The notes beneath the pieces were generated by a model. The model saw only the letters and a list, made by a program, of their open reading frames with translations, did not search any database and was not told the origin of the DNA. Positions 23,151 through 34,193 of a stretch of 64,000 nt of DNA are shown here, in pieces. The DNA lies in the NCBI RefSeq assembly GCF_963678975.1, contig NC_089274.1:26449053-26513052 (forward strand), in the 5' to 3' direction. The stretch's first letter is position 1; the number at the start of each line of letters is the position of its first letter. The position numbers and the translations under genes were made by a program. This DNA comes from Dysidea avara. Its lineage: Eukaryota; Porifera; Demospongiae; Dictyoceratida; Dysideidae.

Positions 23151-23456
23151 GTATCCTTTTTAGTGCTAAGAACACTGACTGAATCAGATGTTATGTAAGT
23201 TTACATAACTGATTATAATAAAATACATATCTGAATATGCCTATGCAAGTGTACATGTAGATGTCTATTTGCTCTCTACATCTGCAAGCAAACTAGCGTG
23301 CTACAAATAACTATGAAGTAATAAACCTGGTATACCATGGTACACTGTACAAGAAAAGTGTACATTTTGAAAGGTATTAGCTAAGTAAACATTTCATGCA
23401 CTGAAATGTGAGATAAGTAAAAAGGTGCATGTATTGTTGAGAATCCTTTTGAAAGG

Positions 23457-24338
23457 AGGGTTACTATTCAGTGGACTGGACTACTGGACTGGAACACTGG
23501 ACTGGACTACTGGACTGACATATTTTTGGTTTTTACACATTCTGAGGTTGGTTTTATTGAGTCTTGCTAGTAAGAACCCTTAGGGTACCTGCAGCCCGCT
23601 TCTAAATACTGAAGACAAACAGTGGAATATGCGAAAACTGTCTCTTAATATTTTCGCTACCGTTCATTATGCCACTATACAACACTTATTCCTTACCTGG
23701 TGTGTAGTAATGCTGCAGGGCAGTGCAGGGAACTGGATATGACAGGAATAGTTAACCAGCGATCAACTAGCCAGTAGACAATCTTTCGAGATATCCTTGA
23801 GGAGCAAGCTAGTCTTGCCAGCATGGCCAGACCTCTCTAGTCAGTGCAGGGGCTTACCAATTAGAGATTTTTCAGCATGAGCGCTTATAATCTTTATTTG
23901 ATAAGCCCCTACACTGAAACAGCGAGACTAGTGAGAGCAAGACTAATGAGACTAGCTTGCTCCTCAAGCTTGCTCTAAGGATATATCTTGAAGGATATTG
24001 TCTACTGGTTAGTTGATTGCTGGTTAACTATTGCTGTCACATTCACTGCCGGAATTCCCTGCACTGCCTGCAGCATTACTACACACCAGGTAAGGAATAA
24101 GTGTTGTATAGTGGCATAATGAACAGTAGCGAAATTATTAAGAGACAGTTTTCGCATATTCCACTGTTTGTCTTCAGTGTTTAGAAGTGTTTAGAAGTGG
24201 GCTGCAGATGCCCAAAGAGTTCTTACAAGCAAGACTCCATAAATCCAACCATAGAATGTGCAAAAACCAAAAATATGTCAGTCCAGTAGTCCAGTCCAGT
24301 GTTCCAGTCCAGTAGTCCAGTCCACTGAATAGTGATGC
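23457..24338. mobile_element. 882-bp foldback element with TGGAC-repeat ends
   Basis: A perfect 12-bp direct repeat CCTTTTGAAAGG flanks it (23445-23456 and 24339-24350). Unit 1 has that 12-mer once (1436-1447), so the empty site is seen. Both ends contain CTATTCAGTGGACTGGACTA followed by more TGGAC pentamers, and the two halves are inverted copies of about 400 bp meeting near 23880. Flanking duplications of this length recall Mutator-like elements (usually 9-11 bp). No transposase. Confidence 0.85.
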
Positions 24339-26095
24339 CCTTTTGAAAGGGCCTCAAACTTTTAGATTGACTATGTGTTTATGTTTAATATACTATTCAT
24401 AGAGCCAATTGCATTCGTACTTCTCTTCTATGCAGCCAAAATACTGTATGTTATGGTAGGGCATTTCTAAAAAATTGTATATGAATACCATGTACTTAAC
24501 CATAATATCCAGGGATTTTGGAATGGAATTGTAGTATGTTCATTTGTTAACTAATAAATTAGCTATGCTTAAATTCATGTAAGGTCTATAGACTATGTAC
24601 GTGTATTGTGTCCTTGGGCGCTTAGGCAAGTATCTGTGCAAAGAACATCTGCTATGCAAATTTGCTTTGAACAGTTAGTTACTCACCGTATGAAAGTGTT
24701 ACCAACCAGCTAGGTGAAGGGGAGGGGCAACTGGAGCTGCCCTGGCCTGTTTGGGGGCCCAGTAAAAATGTATTTGGTGGACTGTAAGGGACCTACTTTT
24801 ATTTTCTGCCCCTTATGCCTGTTGGCCCTACCAGTGTCCTCTCAGATAGATGAAATAATCTGATGAAATAAATATGCCTAGATGACTCCCACCTTATCCC
24901 ACAAACCACACTGGCAGAGCACATTGGCAGCGGAAAGGGGTAGAAATAAAATAGGGTCCAGGTACAATATGGAAAAGTACACCAGGTCTCAAAGAAACAG
25001 TCCAGGGTAGGAAAAGATTGCTCCAATTGCCCCCAACCTCATTTTAAGTGGCCCTGTACACTGGTAGCACACTAATAAGGTAAGCAGTTGTTCAGAGCAA
25101 ATCTGCATAGCAAATATCCTGTACACGGATTCTAGAATGCATTACCATTTCTCAGGACAATCACTTTAGTGACTTGAGCACTTCCAAAAACAGATGGTTG
25201 CTCTATAGACCTTTCATGAGTATAATTAAGCATATAGCCAATTTATCAGTCAAAATATTTTATCAAAGGAACATACTACCATTCCAGTCCATTCCACATT
25301 CCATGTTTTACAACATCTCTAATATCCATGTATATTTTGTTTTCTGCCAATTAAGGAAGGGCCTCCAAATCTCATTTTGTCTAGGGCCTCATGTAGGGAT
25401 GTTAAGTAAGGCCGGCCCTGCAAGCTAGCTGTATTATGCTTGCTAGCATGTCATATGACATGTTTGGCCCACTTGTAGTACTAATTGGCCTGCCAAAATA
25501 CCCTGAAGGCTATTCGTAACAGTTTAATACCCTGAGGGAAAAACAGCTACATAAGATGTATTAAAATTTCAGCATATGCTCACATTGCATGAAGCATTGT
25601 TGTTGTAATTTCGTGTTAGATAAACGGTGATGATTTTGAAGTGTGAAGAGCATACATACTTGGTTTGGTCCCAATACCAACTTTTTAAAATGTGACATAC
25701 AAGATTCCATCATATTTTAAGGCGTCCCCATAGAAAACCCACTATTTTATTTCAAGAACTCTGTACAGTGCAACAAGATGGGAGATGAAGAGGAAACTGA
25801 ACACTATAAAATGTACTGATGACCTGAATGCATGCTTTGGCTTGTGCTTTACAAAGTTGAAAATAAGGTAAAAGTGAAATATGACTGTTCTGCACTCCAC
25901 CTGATAGACAGTCAAATACCACATTCAGTCTTTCTCCAGAAGGATGGGTGTTCAGTCATTCTTTATACAGTAATACTGTACATACATATATAAAGTTAGG
26001 TACTGAATTCAATTCAAGCTGTTTTCTTTTGTATCAGTGCATTCTGAATACATTTTAAAAAATTGCTTATAATCATTAAGTACGGTAGTACTTAA

Positions 26096-26345
26096 AGGTA
26101 GGGATCATCAAGGTTCACCATTTCCCGCCAAAAAATATCGCACGAAAAGCAGACTTTCTAAGCTATAACGGCGATTTGTACAATGAAAACAAAGCACGCC
26201 TATGCTTTCAAAACAGCTCGAAACACATCCAATGGATTTCTATGAATTAAAAAAGAAAAAATTATCCAACCGAATTTTCTACTGACTGACTGACTGCCTG
26301 ACTGACTGACTGACGCGTTCAGTCAAGCGTATCGGAAAACTGGGT
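26096..26345 (+). repeat. TAGGGATCA/(CTGA)n repeat, least decayed copy
   Basis: Begins GTAGGGATCATCAAGGTTCA and contains the microsatellite CTGACTGACTGACTG near 26281-26315. It keeps more CpGs (CCCGCC, ATCGCACG, GGCGATT) than the copies at 9015, 30598 and 49838, which suggests a younger insertion. It lies immediately upstream of the RGG-box gene. Confidence 0.6.
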
Positions 26346-26446
26346 ACTGCTACAGCCCTAATTCTTTCACAGAAACGCTCAAAATTTCTGCAAGAAGAAA
26401 CCTTTGACATAGCGCTAAAGATACAGTGTGTGCGCTATTGTCTTAC

Positions 26447-26472
26447 CTTTTATCCTTCTTTACTGCAGCCAT
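26447..26472 (-). CDS. Possible first coding exon of a minus-strand gene
   Basis: On the minus strand an ATG at 26472 opens MAAVKKDK and reaches AAAG followed by GTAAGA, a good 5' splice site, after 26 bases. Downstream on that strand is repeat DNA, and no continuing exon is recognised in the window. The ATG is only 46 bp from the start of the plus-strand RGG gene, so both cannot have normal 5' UTRs without overlapping. Either a divergent gene head copied with this segment, or chance. Confidence 0.25.
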
Positions 26473-26518
26473 CAGCCTTGGTTCTCCACTGTAGTGATAA
26501 TCATACGCAATCACCAGC

Positions 26519-27599
26519 ATGGTAGGGCTTCACCACCGCATACACAGCCGGCTTAGGCTAGCGCGGAGGCCAAACACTAGCCAGAAAGGTTGTCGCACTA
26601 AATTATTTGAATACACGTCACAGTGTTGTTTAGAAGTAGACTTTGAGAAAGAGCGAGTTGTTCAACGTCGAACTATATACACGTGTAAGTGAATATATAT
26701 TAGCGATATCTAAATGTTGTTTTCAAGTAAAGATAGTTGGCCACGTTTTAATTGCGGCTTGCTTTTCTAAATGCATTTCTTTGCTTTGAACAGCACTACC
26801 TATTTAGTGTTATTTTCAATTCAGTTATTGTAACAAGATAGCGTTAACTAAGAGTATTGCTGTTATTATCGTTTTGTGTGTTTTGTCCGAGGTAATATTG
26901 GATTCACCAGCAGAAGAATAGCACATCAGGAGGTGATAGAGGTTGGGGACGTGGAGGCAGAGGAGGGAGACGTGGAGGCAGAGGAAGGGGACATGGAGGC
27001 AGAGGAGGGGGACATGGAGGTAGAGGAGGAGGGCATGGAGGCAGAAGAGGAGGGCGTAGAGGAAGGGGGCGTGGAAACAAAGAAAGCGATGATGGAGGCA
27101 GCCAATCTGGGACAGAAGTTAAAGTTACCCCACCAGTGACTCAGGAGCATGACACAGGACAGAACATAGCAACACAAGGTTGCAGTATTTTTGTTTATAA
27201 TTATAAATAGTTGTGTATCAAGAGTAATTTGGATGAGGGACAGTGTCTATCTGCACTACAGGCACAGCTCTAAGTATCACCTATGGCTTCCCTAAATAAT
27301 TAGCCTAACCTCATCATCAACACCGATCATCGCCTATCAACAAATCAGGGTAGATGTGTGGTGATGTGTTAATGCTTTGATGAATCTTAAGCTATAACTG
27401 GTAGCTATTATAACAATGCATGGTACTTCTATGCACAATTTACTTCAGCAAAATTAGTACCATGATAAAATTAATTTGCAATTGCATCCTTATGAACTTA
27501 GCATTTGTAATAGATTTTGTTGTAGAAATGAGCAGTGCACAGATGGTAGATGAGAATCACATATTAAGATTTCTCAAATTACAAGAAAAAAATAAATAA
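26519..27599 (+). CDS. Small RGG-box protein, three predicted exons
   Basis: Proposed exons: 26519-26684, 26933-27178 and 27526-27599, with phase 1 at both junctions, giving 161 residues. Exon 1 starts at an ATG in good context (CCAGCATGG) and ends before GTGTAAGT. Exon 2 encodes a dense RGG/RGR/GGH run (about residues 57-103; for example RGWGRGGRGGRRGGRGRGHG), then an acidic, Ser/Thr-rich stretch. Exon 3 follows a pyrimidine-rich GATTTTGTTGTAG and encodes MSSAQMVDENHILRFLKLQ and a short lysine-rich end. RGG boxes bind RNA and are arginine-methylated in many nuclear proteins. No other domain is recognised, so the function is unknown. The weak points are the exon 2 acceptor (CAGGAG) and the GTTGCA donor. 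Confidence 0.5.
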
Positions 27600-27609
27600 A
27601 TTACATTTC

Positions 27610-27615
27610 AATAAA
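27610..27615 (+). promoter_or_regulatory. Polyadenylation signal AATAAA
   Basis: AATAAA lies 11 bases after the proposed TAA stop of the RGG-box gene. A second overlapping match (AATAAATAAA) spans the stop itself. The position fits a very short 3' UTR. Confidence 0.45.
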
Positions 27616-27813
27616 ACAGTCAACAATTTCTGGTAATGAAAATATAAGACAACTATTTCTGCTGAGAAAGATTTCATTCTACATCACACCTCGCTGTATG
27701 GTCTGTATAAAAGTCCATTGTACTATGTTACTAGCGTTTACATTGAGAACTTGCATGTAATCCTGGAGATTCTGCTAATATGCTGCAGGTGAATAAAAAG
27801 TACACAAACAAGT

Positions 27814-28235
27814 GTAACAAAAAATTTGGAATTTTCAATATGAGTAGGGATCAAAGTAATAAAAAGTACTGAAACAAGTGAGATTTACCACCTGATGCCT
27901 TACTACTACACACATATCCTTACTAGAACTGCAGAGGGTCTTGAAATGCTGAAACAAGTGACATTATCTACCACCTGAAGTCTTGCTAGTACACACACAA
28001 TCTCTACTTCAGTTCCTGAGAAGTTAGAGACAATGGCACTGAAGTAGGAATTGTGTGTACTAGCAAGACTTCAGGTGGTAGATAATGTCACTTGTTTCAG
28101 CATTTCAAGACCCTCTGCAGTTCTAGTAAGGATATGTGTGTAGTAGTAAGGCATCAGGTGGTAAATCTCACTTGTTTCAGTACTTTTTATTACTTTGATC
28201 CCTACTCATATTGAAAATTCCAAATTTTTTGTTAC
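27814..28235. mobile_element. 422-bp near-perfect palindrome with TTTGGAATTTTCAA ends
   Basis: GTAACAAAAAATTTGGAATT at left is mirrored at right. The arms, about 195 bp each, are almost identical and include TACTGAAACAAGTGAGATTT. The loop lies near 28015-28045. It is related to the MITE at 4897-5078 by its ends and its TACTGAAACAAGT motif. Such near-identity means a recent origin or ongoing gene conversion between arms. Confidence 0.85.
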
Positions 28236-28672
28236 CTAGGCATTATAATGTTGTATCAGTTTGCTGTTATTTTTAATATTACTAACAATTACTCTCCACT
28301 TTTAGTACTTTTTAAAGGGATGACAGAATAATATGAAACATGACAGTAGGCTTCTCAAGTACTGATGGTCTGACAGCAAAGACTTATCTTTACTGTATCC
28401 ATATTTGTCTTTGCAGATACATATGTGCATAAATAATTATCTGCACGTGATGGTAACAAATCTCAATTATAAACAATAAGATGAATGTTACATGACATGT
28501 TACATGAAGTACATACAACAGAAACAGCAATATAAAGCTATGCATATGAATAAACAACAAATCCAACCAACTACGTACTGAACATAATAATCGTGTTACA
28601 GAGTATGCTGTGATATATACTGTAAATTAAGCCTTAAGCTATATCAAAGTATATTCACACTTTATATCTGCT

Positions 28673-29569
28673 TCAACTGCATGTGGTTGGAAATATTTGG
28701 ATTCTTTGGTTGCGATGATCGCAGACATATAATCCACCTTTGGGACTAATGGCTACACCTTGTGGACAGCATAATTGGCTTACTTTGCTCCCACATGATC
28801 CAAATATGTGAACACACTCTCCGTCACCATCAAATATTGATACTCGTTGGTTGTAAGTGTCAGCCACAAAGATGTATCCTTCAGCGTCAATGGCTAGACT
28901 CCTTGGTTGGCATAACTGACCCCAGTTCATTCCTGGATCACCAAACTTATCAACATAATGTCCATCAATGGTAAACTTGTATACACAGCGATGACCAACA
29001 TCAGCTACAAACAAGTGATCACTGATGGCTACATCATAAGGCTGACTAAGATACGAAGTTCCTATAGTACCACAGAAAGTGCCATTGTTTTGGAACACTG
29101 CAATACGTGAATTTCCTGTGTCTGTTATGTATGCTCTGTCTTTATGGACTGCAATCCCAGTTGGTTGCCTCAACTGTCCACGTCCTCTACTACCAAACTG
29201 GAGCAAGTACTTTCCATTGACATCAAACTTTTACACCCTGTTATTCTTGATTTCAGCAACATAAAGAGAACCATCACTGCCAAATGCAATTCCAGATGGA
29301 TGTTCAAACTGGCCATTGCCTTTACCTTTGGTACCAAATCTTTGACTCAAGCTGTCATCATCATTGTATTTGTACACACAATTGTTGGAATAGTCAGTTG
29401 TTGCCCATGTACCATCCTTGTCGAAAGCAATGGAATAGACACGACCCATTTCACCTTTGTTTGTTTTTGTCTCACTAGGCCAACCCATTGTCAGGTACCT
29501 TGCATGATCTTTGTTGATGTTAGATAAGATGTTGGCATTTTTGCTGTTGGTGACTTTTTTGTTCATCAT
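28673..29569 (-). pseudogene. NHL-repeat protein exon, copy N3 (type A), one stop
   Basis: Reads from an ATG at 29569 (MMNKKVTN) to a TGA at 28673 with a single visible lesion: near 29232 the Gln codon after KNNRV is TAA. Apart from that stop all six NHL blades are in frame, ending IQIFPTTCS. The upstream region carries TTTTCACTGTTTGTGTCATT and CAACACAG, a plausible 3' splice site just before the ATGs. It could be functional only with stop readthrough, so it is most simply a very young pseudogene. Confidence 0.8.
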
Positions 29570-29864
29570 CAGTGTTCTGTGTTGAATGACACAAACAGTG
29601 AAAATCACATATATCTAACATATAAGCTATAGCTATACTACTCAATGCATATAGTACACAAACATGTAATACTATGGTTACACAGCCTACACTAATGAGT
29701 ATATAAGTCAATTGCTTGTATAGTATTACTAGATGCAAACTGCAAACAGATATATTTCTAGTATGCATACAGTAGCTGCTATCAATATAAGTGACTCACT
29801 TTATTGTTACAAGTCCACTAAACTGCTTAGATACTTGGTTACAGTGATTACTGATCAGTGCACT

Positions 29865-30565
29865 GAAATTAACTGGCCATGCTGCTGTCTATTTATAGCC
29901 ACAAACATGTCAGCTGTTTGCTAAAAGCTTTATTAATTTTCATAATATTTAACTGACGTTATTTTCCTTTACCAGACGAGTGTTTCTCAGAAGAGCATCA
30001 TTGTGTTTTCAAGATGAAATCAACATGGTATGTCACCATGGATACAGGATACAGTTGACTCCAGTATCAAAGTAAACTATATATTACAGCCACGCAAATG
30101 CACCCTATTGTCTACCTCAGTATAGTGCCACCATTCCTTGACATATTTTTTATTTGCCGACAGGAAGTAACTATCATGTAATGAATTTCACTTGTGTGCA
30201 GTTCTCTGTATCTAACACCCATGATTTGTTGTAGTGTATAGTATAACTGAAATTCATTGCAAATATGTCGAGGAATGGTGGCACTATATATACAAGTAGA
30301 CAATAGGGCACCCTCACATGGCTATAATACAATTTGATACTGGCATCTACCGTACCCTGTATCCATGGTGATACCATTGGGATTTCATTTTGTAAACACA
30401 ATGAGAAAAGAAAAAAACCATCACAATTGAATGATGATTTTAAATAACTGAATAAAGTGCTGGTCACTGTAAAGTGCTAACAATAATAATAAAGTTTTAG
30501 TGAACAGCTGATACGTATGCAGCTATAAATAGCCAGCAGCACAGCTGTAGCTGGTTGTGGTACTC
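29865..30565. repeat. About 700-bp unit palindrome, intact copy
   Basis: The left arm from GGCCATGCTGCTGTCTATTT is mirrored, with divergence, by the right arm ending near CAGCTGTAGCTGG. The best-matching inner part is CTATTGTCTACCTCAGTATA and GTGCCACCATTCC against its reverse at 30260-30310; CCATGGATACAGG pairs with 30355-30368. The centre is near 30200. Unit 1 and unit 3 have the same palindrome, broken by insertions (4890-5920 and 6025-8825; 45284-49560). It was therefore present before duplication. Confidence 0.7.
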
Positions 30566-30597
30566 TGTTTGTAAGCAACAACACGGTAGTACTGTAT

Positions 30598-31080
30598 AAT
30601 AGGGATAATGGAGGTGTGGGTTTTTCTGGCCAAAAATATTCAAAAACCGGCTTCACAATACCTTCCTGGCACCTTGGCAGTATTGGTTAGGTATAATCAA
30701 ACCCAAAAATGCCTTCAGTATGACCCTAAATGCCTCCAATAGATTGCTATGAAAGTTTAGATTTTTTTTATTCAATGGAATTTTCTACTGCCCCACTGAC
30801 TGACTGACTGATTAACTCCTTCAAGCAAGCTTAACTTAATAACAGCAACAGCTAATCAGCGCTACAGACTTAATTTTTCACTGTTCGACATTGTTCAGCC
30901 CGACAAGCATACTGTTTCATGGCATTACATATAAAGGTACAGTAGGAGAAGTGCCTCTGCAATCAATCCAGTTGCCATAGAAAATACCTGTTTACAAACA
31001 TAAGAAGCCAACTGTGAATTGACAACTTGGGTTGTCAGTGAAAAGAAATGGAGTACAAAAGAGGACAAAGGTAAGTCCCA
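30598..31080 (+). repeat. TAGGGATAA/(CTGA)n repeat, unit 2 tail
   Basis: Same arrangement as 9015-9571 and 49838-50310: TAGGGATAATGGAGGTGTGG, TTCAATGGAATTTTCTACTG, CTGACTGACTGACTG, then the GACAACTTGGGTTGTCAG block and GGAGTACAAAAGAGGACAAA. Non-coding. After it, 31080-31470 matches 50490-50920 and holds nothing recognisable. Confidence 0.65.
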
Positions 31081-31469
31081 GAGTAAGTGCTCTGGGTAAG
31101 TCCATGGGATTAAATGTCATATGGTATAAGTGGTGTTTCCCTACTTTTTTCTTTGATTCCTAATTGAACTTAAAATTTCTAATTCTTCCTCAGATTACAG
31201 TTGCATATTTTAGAAATAGCTCTAAGCAAATGGTCTATCACAACCAGCTAAAAAAATATTTAACATTATCAACATTCAACAAGATAAGCCACTTTAGGTC
31301 TAGGACATACTAACCAGGTGACCAAATCAGTTTCAATATGTGCAGTCTTTTTGGGAAATCATCAACATGGATAACATACAAATGTAATTATATTTAACCA
31401 CTAAACTTAAAATTGAAGAAGTCCTGCAGCCCTCGGGATTCAGGTGTATATATCAGAAAAATCCCTCGC

Positions 31470-32035
31470 AACTGTGGTATTATTATTATTTACCATTACT
31501 GTGAAACTTTGCTCGGCGAAGGTTATACACAGATAGATGTACAGTACAACAAGATCATACAATTATTGTGCTATCAAAGTAATTATCTAAATTATACTTA
31601 AAATTATCTAATGAGTTACAGTCAATCACAGTGCTGGGTAATTTGCTCCACGTGGGGATTGTGTTTGGGATAAAGGGATATTTGAAAGGGCTTTTTCGAC
31701 AGGACAGCTGAATCAGTTTAATTTGTAGCGGTGATGGTAAACTTGTTGATGTTATTGTTGACAGTAAAGTATATTGATGGTATCGAATTTCTGCAAGATT
31801 GTTAAACATTTTATAAAACATACGTAACTGAGCTTTCATTCGATGGACTTCTAGTGGCTCCCAGGAGAGATTTTGCAGTAAGGATGTGACACTGTGGGTG
31901 GGATTATAAACATTACATATATATCAAGCAGCACTCCATTGGACTTTCTCAATATTGTCTATAAGATATTGTTGCCAAGGTGACCAGACTGTGCAGGTGT
32001 ATTCAAGTTTGGGCCTAACTAGTATAACTACATTA
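31470..32035 (-). pseudogene. LINE 3' fragment inserted in unit 2
   Basis: The minus strand holds LVRPKLEYTCTVWSPW and IEKVQW (32030-31924). In another frame it continues with AQLRMFYKMFNNLAEIRYHQ, then FIPNTIPTWSKLPSTVIDC and LDNF (31839-31570). This is the CR1/L2-type RT thumb plus C-terminus in correct order with a frameshift. Unit 3 lacks it: the sequence goes from AATCCCTCACAG (50910) directly to TAATTTTCATGGCATG (50938). So it is an insertion specific to unit 2, or an excision-like loss from unit 3. Confidence 0.75.
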
Positions 32036-34193
32036 CATAATTTTCTTGGCATATATGGTGACGCATAGTAGCTAACTGTGAGTCTGACTGGAATAATATG
32101 AAACACACACACGTACACATGCACACTTAACTACACACATCATATATATGTAAACTTTGGATGAGAATTATTGATCAGTGCAAACAAAAATTGTGACTGA
32201 TATGCAATTTCTTTCTAGCTGATCGTCAATAGAAGACAAATTTCCTGTAACCAAAGAAAATCCCTCCCTATTATTAAAGTATTTCTACATACAACATTTT
32301 TTATGGTTTCTCCATGTCTGTGGTGTGTACATGCAGGCATGCATGAACAACTATGATGCAAGGTATGTTGACATCTCCTGAAACTGCAATTTGTGCAGCT
32401 GAGGTAGTCACTGCAGAGCCAAAGTATATGAGATTTAGCTATATATCAGCCTAGCTGTCTTGTCCCAGGCCTTGTTAACTACCATAACTTCTGCCGGGGT
32501 CCCATGCATATCAGTCATCTCTGAATGAAGTAGTATATGATTTGTTATCAGCTCAAGAAACATTGAAATTGTGTATTTCTGTGTATATATATCATTGTGA
32601 CAAGTGATAGAGCCCTGGGCTATTTGGTAATCACAACGTTACATATTCAATACTCACGAATGTCCAGAACTGTTGTCGTTTCCTTGAGCAAGGAGTTTTG
32701 CTATCACATTGCCTGCTCCAGTCTACTCAACTGTAAATAGAGGGCCGGTGTGAACTGAGGAAAAGATTTGGATTATCATGATTCAGATTTCCCACACCTT
32801 CATCTGTGAGGCATGACACAGCCAGCTCCTGCAGGGTGCACGTATTAGTCCTATATATATATATTACACTATTCAAGTTTCAAACTGTGGGAACATGCCA
32901 GTTGGATCTTACAATTACATCTGTGATGGGCTATGGCTTGAACTTGATCCTCATAAGTGCATCACTGCAGAACAAAGTAATGAATAAGAAAGTTTGTATC
33001 TAATCCAAAACATTGTCTGGCTATAATGGGATGACCTCGTTTCTCAGAAATAAGTCCAGCAATTAGACTTATTTCTGGACTCTATACCTACCATCCACCA
33101 ACAGGAACCAACTCTTTTAAATACCAAGTTATTTCACCCACCAACACCAGACAATTCCACCCACTCGCCAACCCACCAGTTGTCAAAAGCGCTGTTACTC
33201 TTACAGAACTGTCAGAGATGGAACGAACTACCTACCCCTCTCACGTTCTGACAAATTAATGCATGCACCTTAACTAGTTACATGTAATGACTTCCCCCAA
33301 TCCTTTTTAATGTTTTTATCATTACTTTTTTTTCATTGGGTGCATAAACATAATATACTGCCTTTTCAAATTATCATGACCAGATAGTCATCAATAAAAA
33401 CTTGATATTTAAAATCTGTGTGACAGGTCATGCATAGTCAATGGGTATGCCAGGCTCACGTCATTACGTGCAGTCTGATTTTGTAATCAAGCAAATTTTA
33501 TATACATCATTACCAGTAACAGCATACATGATTTGATAGTATAATAGGACATGATCCCAGGGGAAGGATTAATTGTTTAAGATTTCTATAGTCAGTAGAT
33601 GGTGTTTGCAAACACTTTACATCCTTAAGGGTCACATGTGGCGTTTGCCTATACATAGATACATCCTACATTTAGGGGATGATTACTACAGTGAATTAAT
33701 GTCACGAATGGTTGACCTGTTCAGTAGGCGATGAACCTGTGTACAGGCAGCCATACAAGATTAGCTTGGACAATCACTTCTAAAGGTATCTATCTCTTGG
33801 CATAAAAATTGTATGTACACTTGAATTGTAACTTTTACTCTCTATATATAAATTCCTAGCTGATAGGCAGTTGCAGTAGTTACTTTAAAATCATTCACTA
33901 TTTGCAACTGTTATTATTAACACCTATTTGCACCTTACTTACAGTTACCACAACATTACAGTAATATGTAGTTATCCATAAATGAGCAATAAATTCATTT
34001 GCAATTGATGAACAGACACTTTACAGGTACAGTATATGACACACTGTGTAAATCCATTACTTACATTAAACCAGCCCGGCTACCATATATAGTTGGCTTA
34101 TGTACATGTATATACATAGCTGCACATAACCAGGTACAGTGTAGCTTAAACTTGGACCAAATTCTGACAATCAAATCATGCATATTCCACATT
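32036..34193. repeat. Unit 2 non-coding tail
   Basis: Collinear with 50938-51147 and 58811-62441. It contains a small segment (32860-33000) whose unit 3 counterpart is open for translation but which is frameshifted here by one base (TTACAATTACATC where unit 3 has TTACAAATTACATC). Otherwise no gene is seen. Confidence 0.6.

Larger units (their letters stand above)
26090..28236. other. Segment found only in unit 2
   Basis: Unit 1 runs directly from CATTTAAAG (3150) to the common GCATAAATAATTATCTGCAC. Unit 3 has a different, shorter stretch (43025-43290). The segment starts with a relatively CpG-rich member of the TAGGGATCA/(CTGA)n family (26096-26345), then the RGG-box gene, about 180 bp of unassigned DNA, and the 27814-28235 palindrome. 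It is either an insertion carrying a gene or an ancestral part lost elsewhere. Confidence 0.6.
17358..34193. repeat. Tandem segmental repeat, unit 2
   Basis: The left edge matches 35914 onward (GTTTGTTGTTCATGTTTAG). The right edge is shared with unit 3 up to about 62441 (TCTGACAATCAAATCATGCA). Order: GGTTCGGTCGAACC repeat, retroelement piece (17640-18235), non-coding 18240-19182, TIR element 19391-20277, NHL N2, block 23151-26040 with an insertion, unit-specific 26090-28236 with the RGG gene, NHL N3, palindrome, (CTGA)n repeat, LINE insertion, tail 32290-34193. About 16.8 kb. Confidence 0.85.

Noticed and set aside
26926..27177. Minus-strand serine/proline-rich frame (repeated PSSASMSPSS)
   Set aside because: Antisense translation of the RGG-encoding repeat; no splice or polyadenylation support.
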